A DNA stretch of 64,000 nt. It comes from Batillaria attramentaria (taxonomy: Eukaryota > Mollusca > Gastropoda > Batillariidae). Shown here in pieces: positions 29,802 to 39,800 of the stretch (positions within the stretch are counted from its first letter, which is position 1; each line of letters begins with the position of its first letter). The notes under the pieces were generated by a model. The model ran no database searches. It saw nothing but the letters and a program-made list of their open reading frames with translations, and was not told the DNA's origin. The translations under genes and the position numbers were made by a program. Location: NCBI GenBank assembly GCA_018292915.2, contig JACVVK020000060.1:1007501-1071500 (forward strand). The letters are read 5' to 3'.

Positions 29802-30643
29802 CGGTGTGCTGCCGGCGAGCATCCGGCACTGAATAATTTAACAGCCTGGCCCGGGCCTTCATGTGTCGCCCGGACTTGGCTGCGACGTGACTACACATAA
29901 CGTCACGGTCAGTGTCAGCCTGATATCTGATGAAGCTGACTCCCGGTCAGTACTAGAATAGTTCCTCAACTGAATAGTAAACTACAAAAAAAGCCGGTCG
30001 ACTTCACTGAGACCAGTTTCTCGCCGCTCAGTTGTGCTGTGTGACGTCGCCGGGCAGCCGCCAGTACAACTGCCGGTGAGCAATAAGATAAAGCCCGCAA
30101 ACGTACACGCATACCCGGGTGGCCATGTGTTGCCCCAGTGAATACTAGTACTGACGCTAGATCGGCCCACACTGAAGTGTGTAGCAATCGACCGAGAATT
30201 TGTGAGGAGGAATCAGTGACGGCGCCTCAGTCTAGACAGTGATCCACTGACTAAAGTGTGGCCGGCGATTCAGTCATAATTAAGCTGCACTTCTAGGTCA
30301 GTCATAGCGGATCAAACCAAACCAAGAACTCAATGGCCGGGTTTGCAGCCGGCTTCTAGTCCGTCATCAAGATGTCTAACAACGTCGTGTACTTTCACGC
30401 CGGTTTTATCAGTGACATAACCTGACGGACTAACCCTGCGCACGGCGTCAGCAACTAGCGCACCTCTCCCTCTGCTGTGTAGGCCGGTTGGCTCACCCAT
30501 ACAGGCTTCTGATTCTGAACGGTACTTTCTTTTCTCTCTACGTTTCTCACCTGCAGCGGAAAGACGGCTGTTTTGTTGCCAACGTAGCCCCACACTACAG
30601 TGCTCTGAATGGAGAGAACACGGTTGCTGGTTCCGGCAGACAT
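19873..30643 (-). CDS. PDXK: Pyridoxal kinase (gene span)
   Basis: Ten exons on the minus strand (30643-30551, 29495-29441, 28053-27949, 25914-25831, 25183-25149, 24799-24714, 24090-23942, 22688-22570, 21943-21877, 19985-19873) join without a break into 906 nt, 301 residues (animal enzymes are about 310). The enzyme phosphorylates pyridoxal, pyridoxine and pyridoxamine with ATP in the cytosol to give vitamin B6 cofactor. It is a ribokinase-fold protein. Family blocks in order: RVLSIQS and [13 protein letters not shown] (N-terminus), [76 protein letters not shown], and [12 protein letters not shown] with the catalytic Asp near residue 225. The usual His after IQS is Thr ([11 protein letters not shown]). 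It is convergent with KAZ2. All phases fit, so it is probably intact and expressed. Confidence 0.95.
20488..20826 (+). mobile_element. SINE-3 copy (tRNA-derived)
   Basis: The head CCCCGTAGTGTAGTGGTTAG, then CGGGTTCGAATCCCAGCC, has good A and B boxes of tRNA-Asp/Glu style. The body extends to CCTCCAGCCCTGCGGCG. It follows an (AAT)n run at 20455-20485, so it may be inserted into a microsatellite. Confidence 0.7.
21120..21670. repeat. Dispersed repeat and LINE-like sequence
   Basis: GTATTTGTAGAGCACGTTTC, GAGAATTCCAAAAGGTTGG and GTTTTAAGACAGTGTGG follow the organisation of the repeat at 2885-3200. The tail (21590-21720) resembles 20270-20400 and 28790-28870. Confidence 0.4.
21877..21943 (-). CDS. 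PDXK: PDXK exon 9
   Basis: It encodes [23 protein letters not shown], the EKTVxT helix of the family. Acceptor TTTTCCAG, donor GTACGT. Confidence 0.92.
22330..22505. repeat. (CAA)n microsatellite in PDXK intron 8
   Basis: CAA-rich sequence with a pure (CAA)n core at about 22415-22465. Confidence 0.95.
22570..22688 (-). CDS. PDXK: PDXK exon 8, catalytic Asp
   Basis: It encodes [20 protein letters not shown] then [21 protein letters not shown] is the anion-hole and catalytic-base motif of the family. Acceptor GTGATCAG; the donor GTTGGT is weak. Confidence 0.93.
23225..23398 (+). mobile_element. SINE-1 copy, plus orientation
   Basis: It has an intact head (GGCCGAATGGTAGAGCGTTG) and B box (GAGTTCGAATCCCGG). 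The body lacks the usual ATCACCC segment after TTTGAT. Confidence 0.85.
23501..23800 (+). mobile_element. SINE-2 copy, plus orientation
   Basis: GGTGAGCGGTGGTCTAATGG opens a tRNA-like head with B box GGGTTCGAGTCCAGG. The body ends GAAGCAGCCCGAAGTTCC and CGAAAGGGATAAA. Near full-length match to 9940-10262. Confidence 0.85.
23942..24090 (-). CDS. PDXK: PDXK exon 7
   Basis: It encodes [36 protein letters not shown] and [13 protein letters not shown]. It is the longest exon (149 nt). Acceptor TCCCCAG, donor GTATGG. Confidence 0.93.
24246..24718 (-). repeat. Minisatellite containing repeated 5' splice-site motifs
   Basis: On the minus strand, units of about 25 bp read like TTGAGTGAGTCCTTCTTGTG. 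The exact GTGAGT hexamer occurs about nine times besides near matches. The array starts at the donor of PDXK exon 6 and extends about 470 bp into intron 6. Confidence 0.85.
24714..24799 (-). CDS. PDXK: PDXK exon 6
   Basis: It encodes [29 protein letters not shown], with the conserved TPNxFE block. Acceptor GGTTCCAG. The donor, GA|GTGAGT, lies at the very edge of a minisatellite whose units repeat the same donor sequence. Ends in phase 2. Confidence 0.92.
24800..24945. repeat. (CAAAA)n simple repeat
   Basis: An A/C-rich tract runs into about ten AAAAC units (24880-24943), directly upstream of exon 6 in transcript order. Confidence 0.9.
25149..25183 (-). CDS. PDXK: PDXK exon 5 (35-nt micro-exon)
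   Basis: It encodes [12 protein letters not shown], the conserved CDPVxGD block that helps bind ATP-Mg. Acceptor ATTTCAG, donor GTAAGG. At 35 nt it is the shortest exon of the gene. Confidence 0.9.
25367..25790. repeat. A/C-rich simple repeats (CAA, ACCA, CAAA)
   Basis: The stretch is low complexity throughout. The long frames on both strands (25291-25809) arise from it and are not genes. Confidence 0.9.
25831..25914 (-). CDS. PDXK: PDXK exon 4
   Basis: It encodes [28 protein letters not shown], including the conserved Tyr of the GY motif. Donor GTGAGC; ends in phase 1. Confidence 0.93.
26157..27600 (+). mobile_element. NR-motif element, copy 1 (about 1.44 kb) in PDXK intron 3
   Basis: The 5' end is CTAGAAAGGCAAAAGCCTCC then ATGGCTCCCTTGTGACA. 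The 3' end is (AC)n, then CATAGACTCCCATTGTTACA and CAAGGGAGCCAAAA, so the termini form an imperfect inverted repeat around GGCTCCCTTGTG. The interior is tandem 145-159-bp units, each with GACCTTGACCTT facing CAAGGTCA or CAAGGCCA, in two alternating variants. No coding capacity. The same family occurs at 43480-44590, 56336-56545 and 61970-63404. Confidence 0.85.
27600..27780. repeat. (CAAA)n and related A/C-rich simple repeat
   Basis: CAA, CCA and a run of CAAA units (27710-27765) adjoin the end of the nuclear-receptor-motif element. Confidence 0.9.
27949..28053 (-). CDS. PDXK: PDXK exon 3
   Basis: It encodes [36 protein letters not shown], aligning with the family's KGQVLN and VLTGY blocks. 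Acceptor TGTGTGCAG, donor GTAGGG. Confidence 0.93.
28074..28236 (-). mobile_element. SINE-1 copy, minus orientation
   Basis: It shows the full reverse-complement SINE-1 pattern and starts only about 20 bp upstream of PDXK exon 3 in transcript order. The head ends near CCACCCCCTGCTCCCC. Confidence 0.85.
28273..28445 (-). mobile_element. SINE-1 copy, minus orientation, second of a pair
   Basis: It is separated by about 35 bp from the copy at 28074-28236 and has an internal poly(A) run (28394-28410) in the anticodon-like region. Confidence 0.8.
28511..28692. repeat. Tandem duplication, two units of 94 bp
   Basis: ATTTTATGCTAATAAGTCG starts at 28511 and at 28605, and both copies end ACAGCATTTCACAGG. 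The flank 28790-28860 resembles 20290-20400 and 21610-21720, a separate dispersed repeat. Confidence 0.85.
29046..29360. repeat. Tandem duplication in PDXK intron 2, two units of about 161 bp
   Basis: GTAAGTAAAATAGAGG begins at 29046 and again at 29207. Both units continue CAGATTGTACAATGCGGGC and TATACGTTCTTGTAAAAGAA and end in ACTCAAGCCAC. The units differ by several substitutions and indels. Confidence 0.85.
29441..29495 (-). CDS. PDXK: PDXK exon 2
   Basis: It encodes [18 protein letters not shown], the block carrying the conserved Thr that contacts pyridoxal. Acceptor TTTTACAG, donor GTAGGT; 55 nt, ending in phase 1. Confidence 0.92.
30551..30643 (-). CDS. PDXK: PDXK exon 1
   Basis: The ATG at 30643 starts [17 protein letters not shown], with donor GTGAGA after CTGCAG; phase 0. 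It carries the substrate-site Ser (residue 14), with Thr in place of the usual following His. Confidence 0.93.
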
Positions 30644-32713
30644 GTTGCACTTCAGTGTGTGAAGCGGCTTGCACTTCGCACAGAGCTCGCGATATGATTA
30701 ACGTGCTGATTCTCCACAGCTGGGTCGAGGCAACATGACACCGAATTCAGGTCAGGTCGTAGGTCGACGTGCAAGTTGGATCTGCTTCCGGGTCATCTTT
30801 CGCAATTCGAAGTTGAGCTGAAACTCAGTTCAGGGTTGTTACACGTTGCGACTCTGCAGGCCTACCAGCGGCAAAATTCCCTCACTGAGGGCCAATTAAA
30901 TCCGCTTGTAGCGGACAATCCCCGGAGACGCCGCCATGACGCCTGTGAATAGACTGAGCACGGTTCTGTTTCAAGTTTTCCTCGCCACGCCAGCAAGCGC
31001 CGCTGGTCATGCTTTATGTATTGGAGCGCCGGGCCGGCGGTGCAGCTGGTAGCCAAAGTGTGTTGCAACGTATGACCGCAACTGCCGCGCAATACACAAG
31101 CGGGTGCCTCGCAGGCACTCTACGTTTGACAAGGCCTTTAGGATCAGACATGACACACAGTAGACCGGCCGCGTTTTTGTTCAAACAACGATAGACAACA
31201 ACTAAACGGCGGATACCGTGTTCAGTGTCAGTAGCCGCATGTCACACGAGCATGAGGGTGACACAGAAAAACTGACACCTTCAACTTCAAGTGTTCGCTG
31301 TTTGTTCGGACTAAAAACGGACACCCCTGTGAGACTGACATCAACCTTACGAGTTTGACGTTTAACTCACGAGAATCGCCTTTTGTCACTCAAGTTTTTC
31401 GAAAACTGCAAAATTTCGAGGTCCGATCAGTTTTTGCAAATTTACTCGCCCGGATAACTCAGTTCATTTTCCCTTCAGTTGAGACATTTCGACCTTCACC
31501 TCACTCAATTTTACGTTATTCATGCTCAATACGTTTCCAAGTCAGTTCTGGTCAGTGCAATGCAGCTTCCAAACGAAACTGACCTTGGTTTGTCAACTCA
31601 TTTTTTTTTAGTTATTTAGTTCGTTGTAAGTGTCCAGTGGTCACTGAGCCCGGCGGCGTGGTCGGCAATAACTGATTATGATATTATTCAGCGCCTGGGA
31701 AGCCAGGCCCCGGGTGGTTTGAACGAAAAGCCGTAACATAACCCTCTGAACTTTTTTCACACACAGTCCATGGTCTTGTGTCACCAAAGGATGAGTGTTG
31801 TGATGTCTGCTTATTTTTTACTATTCTTTTCTGTTCTTTTCTGCCCCACTTTTTTTCACACACAGTCCATGGTCTTCTGTCACCAAAGGATGGGTGTTGT
31901 GATATTTTTACTATTGTTTTCTGGTTCCTTTCTCGCGCTTTTTTCCCCCCCCCGCGCCGTGTATGTCAGTACGTCCGCAGAGTTACCTTTTGTTTGTTTG
32001 TTGAAGTTATGTCCCATTTGTTTGTGTCCTGAGGAAGGCGAAAGCCGAAACGTTGACCTGTGCCGTCTCGGTCCTTTGTGAAAGTTAAGTGGTTTCTGTC
32101 CCTTTTATGTCGCTTTTATTTGCTTAACTGGTAACCGCTTCGCAGTCATTACCATTTACTTTTCTATTTGATGACTGATTAGTTCCACCGAAGAGGGATA
32201 ATCAGTATAGGTGGTTTCCAGTCTCCCCTGCTATAGTATCCGCTGTCTCTGGTCTTTGTGGTTCCAGGTATGACTGTCAGCCACAGACCTAAAAAAAAAG
32301 ATAGACCCACCGCCGCACGCTGCCACCGCTGCTTGCGAGTGTCGCTATCGCGGCCATCTTGCGAATACCAGAACTCAGAGGCTCTGTGTACAGGACGCCT
32401 TGTTCGAAATACAAAGTTCTTTAGAAAGATGTCATCAGAAATGTGACGTAAGATAAAGCGGACCAATGCTATGCGCGCTATGTAAACAGCTGATAGCGTC
32501 TAGCACTTCCAGGTATTCGCAACATGGCGCGCGGCGGCGTCACACTTAATTCTAGCACCGTAGGGGGTCTATCTTTTTTTTTTTTTTAGGTCTGTGCTGT
32601 CAGCCTGTCTGTCACTAGCTGACACTTGAACTGACTGGAGTCGGTAGCGTTGTGAGATGTCCCAATCCTACTGTACTCAGCGATTAGCCTGGCATGGGGG
32701 GTCAGTCGCAAGC

Positions 32714-32751
<38 letters not shown>

Positions 32752-33040
32752 CACGCTTTTCGAGTATCGATTGTCACTACTGACCGGTGGGTAATGTAAG
32801 CTAGCTTGTTCAGTTCTTTATTTACTTCATCAGTTTGGCCTGGGATTGTGCAGTGTACTGTCTATGGTTTAGCAAATGAATACGGGCGCGATCGAGCCGT
32901 GGTGGCTCAGCGGATGAACCGATCACTTCACAGGGGGACCACAATAGCGCTATTGCTACAACCATGTTGAGTTGTTTCCCTTGCTCTACTGCGTGTCTGA
33001 CCCGTGGTCTGGACAGACCTAAACAGGGCTCATCTGCCCA
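30644..33040. other. Intergenic region upstream of PDXK
   Basis: No gene is seen. It contains a tandem duplication of about 110 bp (31748-31960, each with CACAGTCCATGGTCTT and TGTCACCAAAGGATG), a hammerhead-like core (32029-32067), a T/A-run pair (32290 and 32575), and a short tRNA-like head (GAGCCGTGGTGGCTCAGCGG at 32894). Confidence 0.5.
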
Positions 33041-33064
33041 GACAGTTCAGTTTCTACCAGACCG

Positions 33065-33560
33065 GCAAATTTGTCTGATGGCTATATTTTGCCTTTGTGC
33101 CGGCATGAAAGGGCCATAAAAGTGTAGAAAAATGCATGCTGAACCTTTTGATGTGTAACACATGGTGGTTTCAGCCGTGGGGAGTACTTAGAAAAAAGGG
33201 TCGAAGTTGGGAATCGCCGATATATGTTCTGAGTGCAGAGCGCCGGCCGGCCCGCCGGCTGATGAGCCCGAGATCGGACAGGAGAATTTGTCTGATGGCT
33301 ATCTTGTGGCTTTGTGCCGGCATGGAATGGATATAAATGTGTAGAAAAATACCTGCTGCATCGTATGGTGTATGACATAGGTATGGTGTAGCCGTAGGAG
33401 TAGTGGTAAATGAGCTTTAAAGTGAGAAAGCGTGAATTCGGGGAAATGGCTGACGAAGCCGATATCGTAGGGGAAAATTTGTCTGATGGCTATGTTTTGG
33501 CTTTGTGCCGGCATGGAAGGGCCATACAATTATGGAACAATGTATGCTGCACCATTAGAT
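33065..33560. repeat. Three imperfect tandem copies of about 190-217 bp
   Basis: AATTTGTCTGATGGCTAT starts at about 33068, 33285 and 33476. All copies continue TTTGTGCCGGCATG and later GTATGCTGCA-like sequence. A (CA)n (33568-33660) and (GA)n (33680-33720) follow. Confidence 0.75.
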
Positions 33561-33562
33561 GT

Positions 33563-33614
<52 letters not shown>

Positions 33615-33678
33615 GTCACACACACACACACACACACAGTGTCACACACACACACACACAGAGCAAAAAAGCATCAGA

Positions 33679-33713
<35 letters not shown>

Positions 33714-34249
33714 GAGAGAGGTTTCCATATATTTAAGTATTCAACACTGAAAAATGTACCCACTAATGATAATTTAGGATTATTTCATAGACAATGGGCT
33801 CCTTATCAGCGTCTGGTCACCTAATAATCACCCACGTACCCGGCATATCCCAACTTAAATTATAAAATGTCATAATGCTGCCCTCTCTGCCACTACCCCC
33901 CCCCTCCCCTTTTTTTTAGCCTTCCCTGTGGCCTCTTTTTTTCTCCTCTCTTTCCTTTCCTTTTACTTTTCTCTCTGTTATCTTGATTATCTTTAATGTA
34001 TATGTTTGTATGCATGCATGTGTGTTTTGTAGGGATACATGTACTTTGTTTATTCTGTACAGTGGTATGTCTGTAAAATCTGTCTGTTGTGTCAAAATCA
34101 AAAATGCCAAAACAGAGTAATAAAAAAAAAGTATTCAACACTGGCGCCACACATTCTCACACGCACTGACGGCCCCATTCAAAATCAAATCAAGGTAATG
34201 GCGGTCGGGTTGCAAACCCCTGTTCCTTGATAAAAACTTTGACGTTATC

Positions 34250-34255
34250 TTTATT
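34250..34255 (-). terminator. Candidate poly(A) signal of PC-esterase A
   Basis: TTTATT on the plus strand is AATAAA on the coding strand, about 130 nt after the stop. Confidence 0.5.
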
Positions 34256-34383
34256 TTCCAACTGAGCTTCTGCGTTGTCCTTATTCAGAGCTGAGATTAA
34301 CTCGTGCACCAAGCCAATGATAAATCTTGACCTCGACCGATTAGCCACGTGACTGGGGTTAGGCTGAGTTACCCGTGTCAACG

Positions 34384-34925
34384 TTACCATAGCCTCTTTA
34401 GTCGCAGTTCGCGTAAATAATACAAAATCACTTGAGCCGCGGCTCTGTTGAGCCCCAGCCCGAAATGCGTGCCGTCAAAACTCATAACACCATCCGTCAT
34501 GTTGAACCTTTCCAACACAGGCACATGCCACGTCCTCAGAAACCGAGCCATCTCCCGGTTGAATCTCAGCACATTTTCCCGACCCTGTCTCTGGTTCCCG
34601 TTTTTCAGGAGCCCGGGGCACGGTACGCTCATCCACACGAGCCTGGGACGGGACAGCTCCTCCTGCGTTCTGTTTCGTAAGAGAGGCAACAGGACCTTTT
34701 GCTGCACGGCCGTCGAGTCGAGTCCGTCGTGCAGACCCAAGGAGAGGAACACTATACTGCGGCGCGTGGCTGCGTTCTGGCGCAGTGTCTGCACGGCCTG
34801 GTGGATGTTTGTGCTCAGCTGAAGTTTGTAGTGCTCAAGAAACTGGATCTCCACCCTACCGTTGCAGATTGTAACGTTGCGGTCAAGCCACTTTCGGGGT
34901 GAACATGTACAGCCCAGAACACTCA
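34384..34925 (-). CDS. PC-esterase A exon 4, with 11-bp deletion
   Basis: From acceptor CGCAG (34926) it reads [17 protein letters not shown] and so on to [17 protein letters not shown] and RLKRLW, stop TAA 34386-34384. The acceptor homologous to copy B (exon start 34935) would lead to a stop after about 17 codons because 11 bp are missing after ATGTTCACC. Confidence 0.75.
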
Positions 34926-36092
34926 CTGCGCTGAGCTAAGAACGAAAGAAAGAGGGGGTTTCAAGGGCGTTTTGTCGCACTAGTAATGAATACTTCAAAT
35001 AAAGCGGAAGCATTTTGTTTCTTTTTTGCAGTTTGTTTGGCCCTCAGGGCAATGTTCTCCTCTTATGTCACCTCACCTTATCTTATCTCATCTCACTTCA
35101 TCTTTCCTCACCTCACCTCACCTCATCTTTTCTCACTTCACCTCACCTTATCTCACCGCACCCAACCTCACCTCACCTCAACTTATGTCATGTAATGTCA
35201 CCGCGCCTGATCTCATCTAATCTCATCTCACCTCGTTGTACCTCAAATCACCTCATCTCAGTCATATCACCTAATTTCACATCACCGCACCTCATCTTAT
35301 CGCATCTCACCTCATCTCATCTTTCCTCATCTGATCTCAACTCAACTGACCTATTCTTATCTAACTTCAACTTTGCTCACCTGATTTCAGCTTATCTCAT
35401 CATACCTCATCTCAACTCACCTGACCACATCTTATCTCACTTCATCTTATCTCACCTCATCTTTCCTCGCCTCGTCTCATCATACCTGATCTCATCTGAA
35501 CTGACCTATTCTTATCTCACTTCAACTTTGCTCACCGCATTTTACCTCATCAAACCTCATCTCAACTCACTTGACCACATCTTATCTCACTTTATCTTAT
35601 CTCAACTCATCTGACCACATCTTATCTCACTTCAGCTTATCTCACCTCATCCTTCCTCACCTCATCTTAACTCACCTGGCCACATCTTATCTAACTTCAT
35701 CTTATCTTACCTCATCTTTTCTCACTTCATCTCATCTCACCTCTCCTAATCGTATCTCAAATTACCTCAGCTCCTAACACACCCACCCACTCACCCACCT
35801 CACCTCACCATACCTCATCTTCTCTACCTCAGTGATTTGATGAGATTGGCGAGCTAGCAAAAAAAAAAAAAAAAACAACTGTAAGGAGCTTACCAGGCGG
35901 TGTGCTGTTTAACATGGCCCCTGTAAGTTCGTTGCCCCTGACTGCCAATAGAAAGGCGGTGTAGGTGTGTCGGGCAAGGGAGTCCCCGATGAAGTAGATG
36001 GTAGCGGTGTCCAGGGTACGGCATATCTCCTCCACGGCCAGACTTCTCATCCGACAGGCCGCCTCCACAGGTACCCAGGTGGACAGTTCAGC

Positions 36093-36170
<78 letters not shown>

Positions 36171-36814
36171 CGTCGTTCACACGGAAAAGTTGCGGAAGTC
36201 CATTTCCGCACTTTTCAGGAGCAGCAAAAGTCTGATTTATACGATTATCTATCATCATATCGAAATGAAATTTTACTGGACGATTCACAATCGTCTCTTC
36301 TATTTGGTTTGTAAAGTTTAGTTATCATAGCTAATTGCCTTTTGGGGGTAAATAGTAATTTACGCGACTTACGAAATTTTTTGTTTACGTGTTCTAACCA
36401 AAACACCGACTTACGCAAGTTAGCAGGTTGAATTACGCAGTTTTTTTTCCAAAATATAAAGCGTGGTCGATTTCGGCAATTTTGCACTGGCAGTTATGCA
36501 ATTTTGTCAAAACCAAAATCACAACAAAATCTCTCGCGTGGTCGACTTGGGCAATTTTTCTCCTGCCAGTGACGCAATTTTGTCAAAATCAAATTCACCA
36601 CAAATCCTCAGGCGTGGTCGACTTCGACATTAAATTTTCATTAGAAGACGAAAACAGTCTTACTGCTTTGACCAATCTAATCAAGGCGATTTTCCCCTCA
36701 CAATGAATTTATTTGTTCTGGATATTCTCAGATCGAGCGTTGGATAGACCTAAGGCGATTATTTACGGCGAATTAATTTTTCTTTCCTTTTTCGATTTGG
36801 GCAAAAAAGGAACG

Positions 36815-36891
<77 letters not shown>

Positions 36892-39800
36892 TGAAGTCTG
36901 CAAAACTTAAGTCAGCTGTGTGTTGTCAGAATTATTATGACGTAAGTTAGTGTATCGGAACTCCTGATTTTGATCTTGAGGTGATCACCAGAAATAAACA
37001 TTGCGCCGCCGATTTCGGCAGTTGTTTCAACTGCAGGTTTGTTTTGTTAAGTTGTTTCATTAATTATAGAGAACTTTATGGCATGGGAAAGATTTCGCTG
37101 CCCGCAGGAACAAGTTTCAGTGATAAAAATCAAGGCTGTGACGTTTCTCCAGACAATACATACTGTCATGCAGAGTGACGTAACGAAATCTGCGTCACAG
37201 ACTTCCTAAACTCGTTGTTTAACTACAAAATGACAGTAGCCTGTACCAAACAATGATCCAGTCAATTTCCGGGCGATACATTGTTAAACCTTAAACAAAT
37301 TGCTTCAAATTCAAACTCAAATGTTTTGAGTTGTTTAAGTGTTTTTCTTACACATACCAAAACTTTACCAAATTCGGTTGAGGCAAAATTTGTCTTTTTT
37401 GGTCTTAAAAATGGCAGCCGAGTTGAAATTGGACGAAATCACGAACTGACTGTTTTGAACACCTGTGGCAAATATTTACCACAGTTATGGTCTAAAAATA
37501 AAAAATGAGCATCAATCTAGTTTGCTATTAACTTTTGACAAGAAAAAAAGAAGTAGAAATGTAACAAAATGATAATACAGCAAGAAAATTCGTAAATTAT
37601 CACCGATGATTTGAACTTTCGCCGCACATTCACTTAACTTTTCTTCAACATGAAATGGACAACATCAAAATACTGAATGCAGTCTGATTCTGCCACGTAT
37701 TAAGCATACAAAACAATCTTTTCATGGATTCAAAACATATTTTTTCAAGATTGTTCTGACTCATTACCCTTCCCACCCCCCAACCTCACTACCCGCCGTC
37801 CGGTATTCCTCAAAGTACACTCAGTTACACCAGACTGCTTTCATACATGCTGGTACATTCCGTGCCTCTTTCAATTGATGTACCAGTCAAACAGTGCTTT
37901 GCAAAACTTTATAGAGGCAACAGAATAGTAGTCGTGGATTCTTGCTCATCAGTTCTTGCCTCAATAGAGCTCTTTGTCATCGTCATCATCATCTTTTCAC
38001 CGTCTTGCCTCCAGGGCGCAGAATTTACACTGCTCTCTCCCCGACAATGACCGCATGCTGCTGTACACACCAGTCCATGTTTCCGGCATGTACACTGTGA
38101 TGTGGCACAATTCCCTTTACAGTTGCAGCGGACTACATTGAGCAGATCCTCCGGTGCAGCAGGCATATCACTTGGGACAGGCAACAGCATGCCTTTGTTA
38201 ACCACCCAGCCCCAGTCTTCTGGGTTCAGTTGCAGATGTTGATCGAGATGTTTCCATACTTGCACCTGGTGGAATGCGCGGAAACAGTGGAATTTTGCTG
38301 ATGATGAAGATGGAGGGAGGGAACTTGGATGGGCGTATTTTGCAGAAATAGCAATCTTCTGCATGTACTTGACATATCTGAGGTGACCAAGACTGTCATC
38401 AGCTGTGCCGCCATACAACTCCACAATAGCTCTTTCTCCTGCTTCTCTGATTTCTTCATGGGTGCTTTGTTTTTCAAATACATCTGCCAGGTTCTGGAAG
38501 GATTTACCTGTAGCAGCCCGAGGATATCAAAATGTCTATTTTACATGTAGACGCCCATTCACTCACTAATGGGGACCAGGCTGACATAGTATGCTGCTGC
38601 AGCTGCTACGCTTGACAGATCATGTGCAGACGTACATCATGATTTAGGGAAATGGTCTAGCATCACAAAAACATTATTTTAAAGATACCCCTCCGCTTAA
38701 AATTGTATCGCACTAAGAAAATGTCGGACATTTTCATTAATTCCTGTTTTAGAGGTACAGGTAAAGAAATCAGACAAAATTAATTTAAGCTTCAAGTGAA
38801 ATAATATTTCGCAAATGCCAATAAAAAACAATAGACGCGAAAGAAAATCTGTGAAATCTCTTTTATTTTCAACATGTTTTTCCATCGGAACAAACGCCGT
38901 GAAGCTGGCTTTTTTTTTGGGGGGGGGGGGGGGACATTTTCACATTTAGGAATGCAGTTCAGTACTAGCAAAGTGCATGGAAATTATGTAGAGCACAACC
39001 TCAAGTCTATAGAAGTATGTGACTGAATTCATTTCAATTGTTATGAGGTATGTTAATCACACGGCAAACATGTTTTCAAGGTCAAAGTCAGTGGTTTGTC
39101 TATTTACTCCAAAACATTTTACTTCATCGCTCAGAATAAGCATTTTGGTGCTGCTCACTTTTGTCCCCGTGATTTGATGAGTTCACAGCATCCTCAGAAT
39201 AAAAATATGACAGCAAAATCTTCATAACTCAAGCGTGACCTTGACCTTTACTAGAGGTCACCAGAAAGGCATTCTTATCAATGCACATTGGTCAAATGTT
39301 ATGCCAAAAGTTGTATTTACAAAATTTTTCCCCAGTCACTATGACCTTTACTCCCAAGGTCAAGGTCACCAAAGGTGTACACAAGAAATCTTCTCATACG
39401 AACATCGTTTGTGCTAATTTTGTTTTGCCTGGTGCTTGTGACTGCTTGTTCTTTTGCTTATTCTAACAGAGCGATGAAAAAAAATGTTTGGGAGTAAACA
39501 GACAAACCGATGACCTTGACCTTGTAGACATGTTTGCCGTGTGATTAACATACGTCATACTACTTCAAATGAATTCAGCCACTTACTACTGTAGACTTGA
39601 GGTTGTGTTCTACATACTTTCCATCACATTTTGCCAGTAATGTGTGCCAGTATTTTTCATCCGTAAATTTGAGGATGTCCAAAAAAAGGCAAAATAACGG
39701 CGTTTGTTCCCAAGGAAAAACACGTTGAAAATGAGAGATTTCACAGATTTGCTTTTATATCTTTTTTTTTGTGAGAGCATCGGTGGACGTTTACTTAGTT

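Noticed and set aside
33893..34150. Lys/Arg-rich minus-strand frame near the end of PC-esterase A
   Set aside because: It is driven by pyrimidine-rich low-complexity sequence (CTTTTT/CTCTC) on the plus strand; no motif.
34432..34902. Plus-strand frames of 82-124 aa opposite PC-esterase exon 4 (and the equivalents at 58000-58515)
   Set aside because: They are antisense shadows of the conserved minus-strand exon, which has family motifs and fitting splice phases.
35015..35777. 199-aa frame rich in Ser, His, Leu
   Set aside because: It is a pentanucleotide repeat (ACCTC/ATCTC), read through by chance, in intron 3 of PC-esterase A.
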